Shown here in pieces: positions 24,939-33,037 of a DNA stretch of 64,000 nt (its first letter is position 1; each line of letters starts with the position of its first letter). Source of the DNA: Palsa-1392 sp036490335 (lineage in GTDB: Bacteria; Verrucomicrobiota; Verrucomicrobiia; Chthoniobacterales; UBA10450); NCBI GenBank assembly GCA_036490335.1, contig DASXEB010000002.1, forward strand, positions 124,001 through 188,000. Direction: 5' to 3'. Made by a program: the position numbers and the translations under genes. The notes under the pieces were generated by a model. It saw only the letters and a program-made list of their open reading frames with translations. It searched no databases and was not told where the DNA came from.

Positions 24939-26846
24939 CTATTTTTGTGGTGGGTTGGGAGTGAATTTCGTCACGCCGTTCCAGTCGGTAACCCAGATAC
25001 TTGTTCCATCAAAGAGCACCGCGCCGGGGTCGCGAAGGTAACCATAATTGTGCTGATAGTCAGCGCTATCGAGTCCGCGTTGTTCCACGGTGCTGGCTCC
25101 CTCGCAGGATAGCAAAAGATTTGTTCCATCGACCGCGAGGCTGCCGGGGCCGGCTCCAACTCCTGTCGTCTCAAGAACGGTGCCGCTGGTCTGGAGTTTC
25201 GTCACGGTGGCGTCCTGGGCGTTCGAAACCCAAATGTAAGTTCCGTCAAAAACAATGCCGAGGGGGCCGTTGCCCACGGTGAAGGTGCCTAACGGCGCGC
25301 CATCACTTCCCCTTAGCCTGGTCACCGTGTTGCTGCCGGAGTTTGTGACCCAAATGTTCTTCCCGTCGTAAGCGATGCCGCGCGGGGACGCGCCCACCCT
25401 GAAGGTGCCGAGCAAAGTGCCATCGCTGGCCCGCAGCTTCGTCACGTTATTGGATTCAAGGTTGGTCACCCAGATATTCGTGCCATCAAATAACACGTTG
25501 TCTGGAAACTCGCCGACGGGAAAGCTGCCTTGCATCGAACCATCGCTCTGCAACAAGCGAACGACGGTATCGTGATCTCCGTTAGCGATCCAAATATAGG
25601 TCCCGTCAAAAGTGGCGCCGCCGCTGAAATTTCCTCCCGCCGAGTAAACCCCGACGACCGCGCCATCACTCGCCCGTAGCTCGGTGACCGAGGAGGGACC
25701 GCTTTGCGTCACCCAGATATTTGTGCCGTCGAAGGTGAGCGCGCTTGGTTCCTCTACAGGAATTGCTTTCCGGCTGTACGACGGCTTCGCCAGAGGGTTG
25801 AAGCGGGCCACGCTAGGTCCGACTGGGACCCACACATTTACGCCGTCGGAGGTTATATCCGACGGATAATAAAAGGGATATTTTCTCTCCACCAACCCGT
25901 CGCTTCCGCGCAATTCCGAGACGCCGAAACCAAGATGTGCGATCCAGACATTTTCTGCACCATCCACGGCAAGCAAATTGGGACTTTTGCCACCACTCTT
26001 AAATGTTTGGAGAAGAGTTCCGTCGCGGGCGCGCAGCTTGCTCACGGTGTCATCCAGATAGTTTGCTACCCAAATGTTCCCACGGCTAAAGGCCACGCCC
26101 CAGGGTTCTGCGCCGACCGCAAATTGGTCGAGAAAAGTGCCATCTCGGGCGCTATATTCTTGAACGGTGTTGGATGCAGAATTTGCAATCCAGACGTTCT
26201 TTCCGTCGGAAGTGAGACCAACCGATCCACCGCTGATGTAACCAACTGTTTTGCCGTCGCTGGGTCGCAGGATATACCCACCGTCGTAGCCCGAAACCCA
26301 AATCTTGCCGCCGGCATAGACGATACCAGCGGGTTGTCGATCGCCAGCGTAGAACGACCCCAAAAAAGTGCCGTCGCTGGCGCGCAATTTGTTTACGTTA
26401 TAATAACTAAGGTACCCGGTTGTAACCCAAATATTCTCTCCGTCGTAGGCGAGATGTTGCGGATACGATCCCATCGCGGGGAAAGCTTCAATGACCGTGC
26501 CGTCATCCGGCTGCAGTTTGCTGATGGTGTCGTTGGATCCGTCCGCCACCCAAATGTAAGTTCCATCAAACAGCACTCCATCGAGAGAACCGCCGACGTA
26601 GAATGCTCGGAATTGATCGACAACAGTGTCCGGTGCTTTGATCGCCGCGATCGCCGGAAAGACTCCGCTTAAACCGAAACAAATCGCAGCGGCGCGCGCG
26701 AGAAGGCGAAGATGGCTTGTCCTGAGGTACTGTGGGAAGAGATTGGTCTTTATAATTAGCGACGGAGCGGCCGAAGTTTCGAATGGTGACGGGCTTTGCG
26801 AATCCATCGTGTCGGGAGTGAAAAACTTGTCAATTCTTAAAGGCAT
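24939..26846 (-). CDS. Secreted YVTN-like beta-propeller protein
   Basis: About 635 residues made almost entirely of repeats of about 42 residues with the pattern 'DGT(N/Y)IWV(T/A)N...V(T/S)KL(R/Q)..DG..(L/Q)(G/E)...VG..P..(I/L).(Y/F)DG', at least thirteen of them. This is the YVTN/Vgb/NHL beta-propeller style, usually a secreted or surface binding scaffold. An N-terminal hydrophobic segment (LARAAAICFGLSGVFPAIA) looks like a signal peptide, with a rather long preceding region, so the true start could be a later Met. The gene sits between purF and purM, flanked by direct repeats and nearly free of the nonamer, which suggests insertion. Confidence 0.8.
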   Translation of the reverse strand: MPLRIDKFFTPDTMDSQSPSPFETSAAPSLIIKTNLFPQYLRTSHLRLLARAAAICFGLSGVFPAIAAIKAPDTVVDQFRAFYVGGSLDGVLFDGTYIWVADGSNDTISKLQPDDGTVIEAFPAMGSYPQHLAYDGENIWVTTGYLSYYNVNKLRASDGTFLGSFYAGDRQPAGIVYAGGKIWVSGYDGGYILRPSDGKTVGYISGGSVGLTSDGKNVWIANSASNTVQEYSARDGTFLDQFAVGAEPWGVAFSRGNIWVANYLDDTVSKLRARDGTLLQTFKSGGKSPNLLAVDGAENVWIAHLGFGVSELRGSDGLVERKYPFYYPSDITSDGVNVWVPVGPSVARFNPLAKPSYSRKAIPVEEPSALTFDGTNIWVTQSGPSSVTELRASDGAVVGVYSAGGNFSGGATFDGTYIWIANGDHDTVVRLLQSDGSMQGSFPVGEFPDNVLFDGTNIWVTNLESNNVTKLRASDGTLLGTFRVGASPRGIAYDGKNIWVTNSGSNTVTRLRGSDGAPLGTFTVGNGPLGIVFDGTYIWVSNAQDATVTKLQTSGTVLETTGVGAGPGSLAVDGTNLLLSCEGASTVEQRGLDSADYQHNYGYLRDPGAVLFDGTSIWVTDWNGVTKFTPNPPQK

Positions 26847-26864
26847 TGTGCTCCTTAGATTTCG

Positions 26865-26945
26865 CCGATTCACGCAGATTTTTGGAACGGCTCTTCGCTT
26901 TTTCCACCAGCGAAAATCTGCGAAATTTATTTCAGCCCCGCGAAG
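26865..26945. repeat. Right copy of ~80-bp direct repeat (over purF 3' end)
   Basis: Partner of the repeat at 24846-24935. It covers the end of purF (codons for FAGLK and the stop) and the DNA just downstream, including the CGCAGATTTT ... AAAATCTGCG inverted pair, which may act as a transcription terminator for purF. The two copies bracket the beta-propeller gene exactly. Confidence 0.85.
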
Positions 26946-28405
26946 AGCGTCGGCTGCGCTTCCTCGGCGAGGGCTTTGGCGCGGCCTTCGCGTTTTTCCA
27001 TGATGAATTTGTCCAGCTCCGGATCGACCGGCAACGGGTAATGGCCGGTAAAACAGGCGAGGCAGAATTCGTTAGGCTGTTTCCCGGTCGCGCGAATCAT
27101 TCCCTCGAGATCGAGGTAACCGAGGCTGTCAACGCCGAGATAATCGCAAATCTCCGGCATCGTTTTCTGGTTCGCGATCAACTTTTCCGGATCGGGAAAA
27201 TCGATCCCGTAATGGCAGGCGAATCGATGCGGCGGACAGCTCACCCGCATGTGCACTTCCTTCGCGCCGGCCTCGCGCAGGTTGACGACGCGGGCGCGGG
27301 CGGTCGTTCCCCTAACGATCGAATCATCGACCACCACGACACGTTTTCCGGCGACGGCTTCCTTGATCAAATTCAGTTTCACCCGCACGTCGAAATCGCG
27401 GATGAGCTGGCTCGGCTGGAGGAAGGTGCGGCCGATGTAGTGATTGCGGACGAAGGCGTGCTCGTAGGGAATGCCGAGCTCGTGGGCGAAGCCGAGCGCG
27501 GCGTAGTTGCCGGAGTCGGGCACGGGCACGACGAGGTCGGCTTTGACGGGAAATTTGCGCGCCAGCTCGCGGCCCATTTCGGTCCGCACTTTGGCGACGT
27601 TGACGCCGCCGATGATGCTGTCGGGCCGCGCGAAATAGACATACTCGAACATGCAGAAGGCCGGCTTTTCTTCCTTGAAGGGCCACTCCGAACGCAAGCC
27701 GTTTTCGCTGATGATGAGGACTTCGCCGGGCTCGATCTCGCGGATGAATTCCGCGTGCACGAGATCGAAGGCGCAAGTCTCGGAGGCGAGGACGTAGGCG
27801 CCGTCGAGTTTGCCTAACGAGAGCGGCCGAAAGCCAAACGGATCGCGCACCGCGATGATCTCGCGCTCGCTCATGAGGATGAGCGAAAAGGCGCCTTCGA
27901 TCCGGCGCAGCGCGGTCAGGATGCTGCCGCCATTCTGCGACGGCTTCGCGAGGAGATGGAGGATGATTTCGCTGTCGGCGGTGGTTTGGAAAATCGAGCC
28001 TTTGCTTTCGAGCTCGTCGCGCAGGATGTCGGCGTTAATCAGATTTCCGTTGTGCGCGATCGCGAGCTGCCCGCGGAAACAATCGACCACGAACGGCTGC
28101 GCGTTTTTCAGCGTGCTCGAGCCGGTCGTCGAATAACGCGTGTGCCCGACCGCGCGCGTGCCCTTGAGCCGCTCCAGTTCCGCCTGCCCGAAAACCTGCG
28201 AGACGAGGCCCATGTCGCGATGGAGTTGAAAGGTCGAGCCCGGGCCGGTCGAAGTGACGATGCCGGCGCTTTCCTGGCCGCGATGTTGCAGCGCGAAAAG
28301 GCCGTAATAGGTGAGCACGGCGGCATTCGGATGCCCGAAGACGGCGAAGATGCCGCACTCGTGCATCGGATAAGGTGATGAAGGAATGATCGGTTCCGGC
28401 ATCAT
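26927..28405 (-). CDS. purF: Amidophosphoribosyltransferase PurF
   Basis: First committed enzyme of purine synthesis, making phosphoribosylamine from PRPP and glutamine. Ntn-type glutaminase domain first: the catalytic Cys is in MHECGIFAVFGH, after a short propeptide (MMPEPIIPSSPYP) removed on maturation; then LQHRGQESAGI, GHTRYSTTGSS, AHNGNL. The phosphoribosyltransferase domain has the PRPP loop VVVVDDSIVRGTT. The Cys ligands of a [4Fe-4S] cluster seen in Bacillus-type PurF are plausible at MRVSCPPHRFACHYG and FCLACFTGHYP. ATG 28405 chosen. Downstream of purL and upstream of the inserted propeller gene. Confidence 0.95.
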   Translation of the reverse strand: MMPEPIIPSSPYPMHECGIFAVFGHPNAAVLTYYGLFALQHRGQESAGIVTSTGPGSTFQLHRDMGLVSQVFGQAELERLKGTRAVGHTRYSTTGSSTLKNAQPFVVDCFRGQLAIAHNGNLINADILRDELESKGSIFQTTADSEIILHLLAKPSQNGGSILTALRRIEGAFSLILMSEREIIAVRDPFGFRPLSLGKLDGAYVLASETCAFDLVHAEFIREIEPGEVLIISENGLRSEWPFKEEKPAFCMFEYVYFARPDSIIGGVNVAKVRTEMGRELARKFPVKADLVVPVPDSGNYAALGFAHELGIPYEHAFVRNHYIGRTFLQPSQLIRDFDVRVKLNLIKEAVAGKRVVVVDDSIVRGTTARARVVNLREAGAKEVHMRVSCPPHRFACHYGIDFPDPEKLIANQKTMPEICDYLGVDSLGYLDLEGMIRATGKQPNEFCLACFTGHYPLPVDPELDKFIMEKREGRAKALAEEAQPTLFAGLK

Positions 28406-28477
28406 GAGGAAGAGAAGGATAAGCAATCCTGGCGCAACTGCATCTTTCCGCGGCGGTTTGTTTTTGCGCGCGGTTCG

Positions 28478-31400
28478 TTAGGCCGGCAAAGCGACGCGCG
28501 GATCGGCGTCGGCAGATTTTCCGACGAGGCGCGCGATGGAGTTAAACCAATCGTCGTGTAACTGCGCGATCGGCCAAGTGAGCTTTTCGCCGCGGACATC
28601 GACCTCGAGATTTTCGCCGCCGACAATTCCTAGCCGGTGCACCGGAACTTTCGAATCTTGCAATAACTCGATCGCGCGAGCAGCCGAATCCGCCGCCGTC
28701 GAAACGATGACGCGCGATTGCGATTCGTTGAAGAGAATCTGATCGAGACGGAGTTCGTTAGGCGCGGCAACTTCAACCGTCGCGCCTAACGAGCCGTCCG
28801 GGTTGAAACAACTTTCCGCGAGCGCAACCGCGAGGCCGCCTTCGCTGCAATCGTGCGCGCTGCGGACAAGACCGGCGTGGATCAATTCGCGGAGCGCGTG
28901 CTGCAAAGCGATCTCGCGCGCAAAATCGAGCCGCGGCGGACGGCCCGCTTTCAAGCCGTAGATGACTTTGAGAAAATGCGAGCCGCCAAGCTCAAAACCG
29001 AAATCGCCTAACAATAAGATGACGTCGCCCGCCGCCTTGAAAAACTGCGTCGTGATCCATTCTTCCCGATCGATCAGGCCGACCATCGCGACCGTCGGCG
29101 TCGGATCGACCACGCCCGCGGGGCTCTCGTTATAAAGAGAAACGTTGCCGCCGATGACCGGCACGTCGAAAGCGCGACAGGCCTCGGCCATGCCTTCGAC
29201 TGCTTCGCGCAACTGCCAAAAATTTTCCGGTTTGTAGGGATTGCCGAAATTCAAATTGTCGCTCAGCGCGAGCGGGGTCGCGCCCGAGCAGGTGAGATTG
29301 CGCGCCGCTTCCGCGACCGCAATTTTGCCGCCTTCGCGCGGATCGAGCCGGCAGTAGAGCGAATTGCAGTCGGTCGTGGCGGCGAGAAATTTGTTCGCCG
29401 CCCGCAAATGAAAAACGGCCGCGTCCGAGCCCGGCCTAACGACCGTGCCGGTGCGCACCATGTGATCGTATTGCCGGTAAACCCAGTTCTTGGAAGCGAT
29501 CGATGGGTCGCGCAGCAATTTGCGAAGAGATTCAGCGGTAGTGCAAGCTTCCAGCTTGCTCGGCTCGAAGTCTGGCAAGCTGGAAGCTTGCGCCACTTTG
29601 GCCTCGCGCGAGTAGAGCGGCGCTTCGTCGGCCAAAGGTTTCGCGGGAATTTCCGCGGCGACCGCGCCGTCGTTCAGCACCCGCATCATTCCATCGTCGG
29701 TCACGCGGCCGATCTCGGCGCAGGGCACATCCCATTTCGCGAAAACTTGCCTAACGACATCCTCTTTTCCTTTGCGCGCGATGATCAGCATCCGTTCCTG
29801 CGATTCGCTGAGCAGAATCTCGTAAGGCGTCATGCCGGTTTCGCGCTTCGGGACTTTCGCGAGATCGATCTCCACTCCGGTGCCGCCGCGGCTCGCGGTC
29901 TCGCAAGTGGAGCAGGTCAATCCGGCTGCGCCCATGTCCTGGATTCCAGCGACGGCGTCGGTCGCGAGCAGCTCGAGGCAGGCTTCGAGCAAAAGTTTTT
30001 CTTTAAATGGATCGCCGACTTGAACGGCGGGCCGATCTTCTTTCGATTCTTCGGTCAACTCGCGCGAAGCGAAGGCCGCGCCGGCCAAACCATCGCGACC
30101 AGTCTCCGCGCCAACGTAGAAAACCGGATTGCCAACACCACTGGCCGCGCCGCGCGCGAGTTGCTCGTGGCGGAGCGCGCCGAGACAAAAAACATTAACG
30201 AGCGGATTGCCCTCGAAGCTTTCGTCGAAATAAATCTCGCCGCCGATCGTCGGCACGCCGATGCAGTTGCCGTAATGCGCGATCCCCGCGATGACGCCGG
30301 TAAAAAGCCGCCGATTCGCGGCGGTAGCGCAAGCTTCCAGCTTGCTTTCTTCTGCACCATGCAAGCTGGAAGCTTGCACAACTCCAGAAGGCAAGCTGGA
30401 AGCTTGCTCTACGACGATCCCGGCTTTCGTGGGATTTTGCAGGATGTATTCCGCGATTCGGGCGCAGGCCGATTCGCTACGCACGATATGATCGTAGGAC
30501 TCGTGCTGCCAAAGCGCGCCGCTGCGCCCGAGCAAACGATTGATGCGCGTCGCGGTAAACGATTTCCAGGAATGCAGGATTTCGCTCAGCTCATGCGCGC
30601 CTTTTGGCTTAACGAGTGCATGCACATGGTTTGGCATCACGACCCAGGCGCCCAGTTCATAACGCTCGCCGGCAAAATGCTGGAGCGCCTGGGCGACGAT
30701 CGCTGCCGCTCCCGGCCGGTCGAGAAGGCACTCGCCTTCCCCGGCGTCGAGCCATTCTTCCACCTTGCCGTCAAAGTGCTCGGCGTATTCGCGCTCGTCG
30801 TCCTGCGACCAGGGCCGCGGATGGAATTCAAGCCAGCGCCGGCGTTCCTCTTCGAGCTGCGCGATCTTGCTCGCCGGGAGCGAATCGGCCAGGCGGAGGG
30901 TGACGAAATACATGGCACCGGCTTGTCGCCAGTGCGGGAGGTCGCGGCGGGTGATGTCGACCTCCGCGAACTTATTGAAGAATGTGGCACAAGCTTCCAG
31001 CTTGTCTCCTGCTGTATTCGGCAAGCCTTCTGGTGTATTCGGCAAGCTCGAAGCTTGCGCCACGGCTTGCTCGTCGATCGGGCCGAAGCGGAGCGAATTG
31101 AGACAAAACTCCGGCCGCGCGCCCATCGTGAAGATGTCGCGAATGATTCCGCCGACGCCGGTCGCCGCGCCCTGGAACGGCTCGATCGCGCTCGGATGAT
31201 TGTGCGATTCGATCTTGAACGCGACCGCCCAGCCGTCGCCGATATCGACGACGCCGGCGTTTTCCTCCCCTGCCCTGACGAGGATGTTTTTTCCCGAAGT
31301 GGGAAATTTCTTCAGTTCTTTTCTCGAATTTTTGTAGGAACAATGCTCGCTCCACATGACGGAGAAAATCCCGAGTTCGGTGAAGTTCGGATCGCGGCCG

Positions 31401-31486
31401 AGAATCTTGCGAAGGCGGGCGAACTCGTCATTCGTCAGGCCGTGTTGCGCGATGAGCTCGGGCGTGATCGGCGGATCGGCGGTCAT
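28478..31486 (-). CDS. purL: Phosphoribosylformylglycinamidine synthase PurL with in-frame RAYT insertion
   Basis: Small-type PurL (ATP-dependent FGAM synthase that works with PurS and PurQ), step four of purine synthesis. Family parts are intact: GIFSVMWSEHCSYKNSR, AVAFKIESHNHPSAIEPFQGAATGVGGI, then GNCIGVPTIGGEIYFD, DMGAAGLTCS, DNLNFGNPYKPENFW, VIGGNVSLYNE and SAHDCSEGGLAVALAE. Members usually have about 740 residues; this one has 1002. The excess is about 248 residues inserted between LNSLRFGPIDEQ and NRRLFTGVIAGIA, containing a whole REP-associated transposase domain bounded by REP palindromes, and a further 20-residue REP-coded insert later. The frame stays open throughout. Start at ATG 31486. 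Whether the enzyme is active is unknown. Confidence 0.93.
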   Translation of the reverse strand: MTADPPITPELIAQHGLTNDEFARLRKILGRDPNFTELGIFSVMWSEHCSYKNSRKELKKFPTSGKNILVRAGEENAGVVDIGDGWAVAFKIESHNHPSAIEPFQGAATGVGGIIRDIFTMGARPEFCLNSLRFGPIDEQAVAQASSLPNTPEGLPNTAGDKLEACATFFNKFAEVDITRRDLPHWRQAGAMYFVTLRLADSLPASKIAQLEEERRRWLEFHPRPWSQDDEREYAEHFDGKVEEWLDAGEGECLLDRPGAAAIVAQALQHFAGERYELGAWVVMPNHVHALVKPKGAHELSEILHSWKSFTATRINRLLGRSGALWQHESYDHIVRSESACARIAEYILQNPTKAGIVVEQASSLPSGVVQASSLHGAEESKLEACATAANRRLFTGVIAGIAHYGNCIGVPTIGGEIYFDESFEGNPLVNVFCLGALRHEQLARGAASGVGNPVFYVGAETGRDGLAGAAFASRELTEESKEDRPAVQVGDPFKEKLLLEACLELLATDAVAGIQDMGAAGLTCSTCETASRGGTGVEIDLAKVPKRETGMTPYEILLSESQERMLIIARKGKEDVVRQVFAKWDVPCAEIGRVTDDGMMRVLNDGAVAAEIPAKPLADEAPLYSREAKVAQASSLPDFEPSKLEACTTAESLRKLLRDPSIASKNWVYRQYDHMVRTGTVVRPGSDAAVFHLRAANKFLAATTDCNSLYCRLDPREGGKIAVAEAARNLTCSGATPLALSDNLNFGNPYKPENFWQLREAVEGMAEACRAFDVPVIGGNVSLYNESPAGVVDPTPTVAMVGLIDREEWITTQFFKAAGDVILLLGDFGFELGGSHFLKVIYGLKAGRPPRLDFAREIALQHALRELIHAGLVRSAHDCSEGGLAVALAESCFNPDGSLGATVEVAAPNELRLDQILFNESQSRVIVSTAADSAARAIELLQDSKVPVHRLGIVGGENLEVDVRGEKLTWPIAQLHDDWFNSIARLVGKSADADPRVALPA
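29538..29596. repeat. REP palindrome inside purL (third copy)
   Basis: An inverted repeat with arms GCAAGCTTCCAGCTTGC and GCAAGCTGGAAGCTTGC, bounded by GTAGT... and ...GCGCCAC, with a short loop. On the coding strand it is read in frame as AQASSLPDFEPSKLEACTT, inserted in a linker between APLYSREAK and SLRKLLRDPS of PurL. Confidence 0.88.
30323..30411. repeat. REP array on the 3' side of the RAYT segment (in purL sense)
   Basis: Three GCAAGCT(T/G)(C/G)(C/A)AGCTTGC modules, one in one orientation and two in the other, spread over 89 bp. Read in frame as EQASSLPSGVVQASSLHGAEES, then KLEACATAAN. It closes the transposase segment on the side where the PurL sequence resumes. Confidence 0.88.
30410..30982 (-). 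mobile_element. REP-associated tyrosine transposase (RAYT) domain inside purL
   Basis: About 190 residues of the purL reading frame match the Y1/RAYT transposase family. ITRRDLPHWRQAGAMYFVTLRLADSLP is split here into its conserved beginning (RRDLPHWRQ) and YFVTLRLADSLP; next come VVMPNHVHALV with the HUH metal-binding pair, LHSWKSFTATRINRLLGR, WQHESYDHIVR, and YILQNPTKAGI with the catalytic Tyr. All expected motifs are present, so it may be catalytically whole. No in-frame ATG precedes it, so it would be made only as part of PurL unless processed. REP palindromes flank it on both sides. Confidence 0.9.
30984..31063. repeat. REP palindrome on the 5' side of the RAYT segment (in purL sense)
   Basis: An 80-bp inverted repeat starting GTGGCACAAGCTTCCAGCTTG and ending AAGCTCGAAGCTTGCGCCAC, shortened here to its key ends; the loop contains a duplicated TGTATTCGGCAAGC piece. 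It is read in frame as AQASSLPNTPEGLPNTAGDK then LEACAT. Confidence 0.88.
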
Positions 31487-31651
31487 CCGCGCAAGATTGA
31501 ACAGCGTCGCGGCAACGTCCAATCGTCGCGTCGCCTAACGAATGCCTAACGATGCAATCCCAGCTCCAAAAATTTCGCGCAACCGGTCGCAAAGAGCCGC
31601 TGGTGCGAAACGCGCGCTGCGATTAAAATCGGACGTGCACATTTTCAGGCG

Positions 31652-31846
31652 ATGACTCCGACCTGGCTCGAGATCGCGGTGGCGATTTTACTTTTGTGGG
31701 TCGCGTGGCGGATCGCTTTGCTCCTCACTCCGCTCGTTTTGAAACGTTTTCGCGGCCGTCGCACTTCGGCTTCGGGCTCGCCGCGCGAGATGAAAAATGT
31801 GACAGTGGTTTTGCCCGATCCAAAAGATAAAAATCATGAATCCTGA
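31652..31846 (+). CDS. Small membrane protein upstream of the SPFH gene
   Basis: A 64-residue protein with one hydrophobic segment (WLEIAVAILLLWVAWRIALLLTP split by an Arg) and a basic, then charged tail (KRFRGRR ... VVLPDPKDKNHES). It overlaps the start of the prohibitin-like gene by 11 bp, so the two are translationally coupled. No family recognised; coupling suggests a partner of the SPFH protein. Confidence 0.6.
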   Translation: MTPTWLEIAVAILLLWVAWRIALLLTPLVLKRFRGRRTSASGSPREMKNVTVVLPDPKDKNHES

Positions 31847-32807
31847 TCGACCTCACACGCCTTTTGCGCGCATCACCACGTTGTTTCTCGTCGGCATCGT
31901 CGCGATCGTGCTGCTCGGTCTTACCTTCTCGGCTTGGCGGAGCATTCGGCCCGGTTACGTCGGGATTGTTTTCGACAAGGCGAATCACAATGTGACGACG
32001 GGCGCGCTCGATCCGGGATGGGCGTTTATCAATCCGTTCACCCAGGCGATCCAGGAATATCCGGTCACGATTCAGACCTATCAGATGGTGCAAAAAGGGA
32101 GCGAAGGTCAGGTCGCGGGCGACGATTCGATCAAGATCCAGAGCAACGAAGGCCAGCAGATCAACCTCGACGTCGTGATTCAATATCAGGTCGAAAAAGC
32201 GAAGGCGAGTCAGCTCTATGTCGATTGGGGCGGCGCGCCGATCGAGACGGTCGAGGACGGAGTCGTTAGGCAATACACCCGCTCGCAGGTGCCGGTGGTG
32301 GCGGCGAGATTTGGCTGGGAAGAAATCACCTCGACGAAACGCGACGAGGTCGTGAACGAGATCACCGACCGGCTGCGCGATGAATTCGACAAGCGGCATC
32401 TGAAACTGATTTCGTTCGGGATTCGCGAAGTGCATTTGCCGCAATCGTTGCAGGACGCGCTAAACCAAAAAATCCAGGCGCAACAGGCCGCCGAGCAGCA
32501 GAAATATCAGCTCGCGCAGGCGGAGGTGAAGGCGCAGCAGGATGTGGCGCAGGCGACCGGCCAGGCGAACGCGGTCAAGGCCCGCGCGGAAGGCGACGCG
32601 CAGGCGATCCTGACCAAAGCGAAGGCCCAGGCGACGGCGAACGATTTGCTCGCGCGCAGCATCACGCCTGCGCTCATTCAATACGAACAACTCCAGCGCT
32701 GGGATGGAAAGCTCCCCCTCTTCACCGGCGGCGCGGGAACGCCGCTGCTCGATGTTTCGCGCCTAACGAATCCGCCGGCGGCGCCGAGCCCGACGCCGAC
32801 TCGTTAG
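31836..32807 (+). CDS. Prohibitin-like SPFH/Band 7 protein
   Basis: A 323-residue membrane-anchored SPFH protein. N-terminal membrane helix (LFLVGIVAIVLLGLTFSAW), then the SPFH domain beginning SIRPGYVGIVF and including PGWAFINPF and INLDVVIQYQVE, then a long Ala/Gln-rich coiled coil (QAAEQQKYQLAQAEVKAQQD, EGDAQAILTKAKAQATAND), as in prohibitins and HflK/C. The short Pro-rich tail is separate. Such proteins form large membrane rings that organise proteases or lipid domains. The TAG stop is in a TCGTTAGGC motif and a second copy lies 10 bp further on. Confidence 0.9.
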   Translation: MNPDRPHTPFARITTLFLVGIVAIVLLGLTFSAWRSIRPGYVGIVFDKANHNVTTGALDPGWAFINPFTQAIQEYPVTIQTYQMVQKGSEGQVAGDDSIKIQSNEGQQINLDVVIQYQVEKAKASQLYVDWGGAPIETVEDGVVRQYTRSQVPVVAARFGWEEITSTKRDEVVNEITDRLRDEFDKRHLKLISFGIREVHLPQSLQDALNQKIQAQQAAEQQKYQLAQAEVKAQQDVAQATGQANAVKARAEGDAQAILTKAKAQATANDLLARSITPALIQYEQLQRWDGKLPLFTGGAGTPLLDVSRLTNPPAAPSPTPTR

Positions 32808-32842
32808 GCAAATCCGGACTCGTTAGGCGCGACGAAAAAGTG

Positions 32843-32989
32843 TCAGCGCCCGATGATGATGAAAATGCCGGCGATGAGCGCGACGATTGCGGGCACAATC
32901 CCAAACGGCAGGCCGGTCAATCCGATCAGGCCGACGAGAATCAAATAAATCGCGAGCAGGAGCAGGCCGATATTTTTTTGGAAGTTCAT
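32843..32989 (-). CDS. Small two-helix membrane protein (48 aa)
   Basis: A short reading frame, MNFQKNIGLLLLAIYLILVG followed by LIGLTGLPFGIVPAIVALIAGIFIIIGR, that reads as two membrane helices joined by a Leu-Pro-Phe-Gly turn. Codon use is GC-rich like its neighbours and the stop is TGA. It resembles very small hydrophobic proteins of unknown role that are widespread in bacteria. Found by reading the minus strand of the gap between the SPFH gene and the outer-membrane barrel gene. Confidence 0.65.
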   Translation of the reverse strand: MNFQKNIGLLLLAIYLILVGLIGLTGLPFGIVPAIVALIAGIFIIIGR

Positions 32990-33037
32990 CCCGGCATCTT
33001 GCGGAGTCGCGAGCAGTCATGCACGACTTTTCGCGCG

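Noticed and set aside
30320..31063. Intein in PurL
   Set aside because: No splicing motifs (block A Cys/Ser, terminal His-Asn) at the ends; the insert has HUH transposase motifs and REP ends.
29408..31549. Long open frame on the + strand opposite purL
   Set aside because: It mirrors purL in GC-rich DNA and has no recognisable domain; purL and the RAYT motifs are clear on the minus strand.
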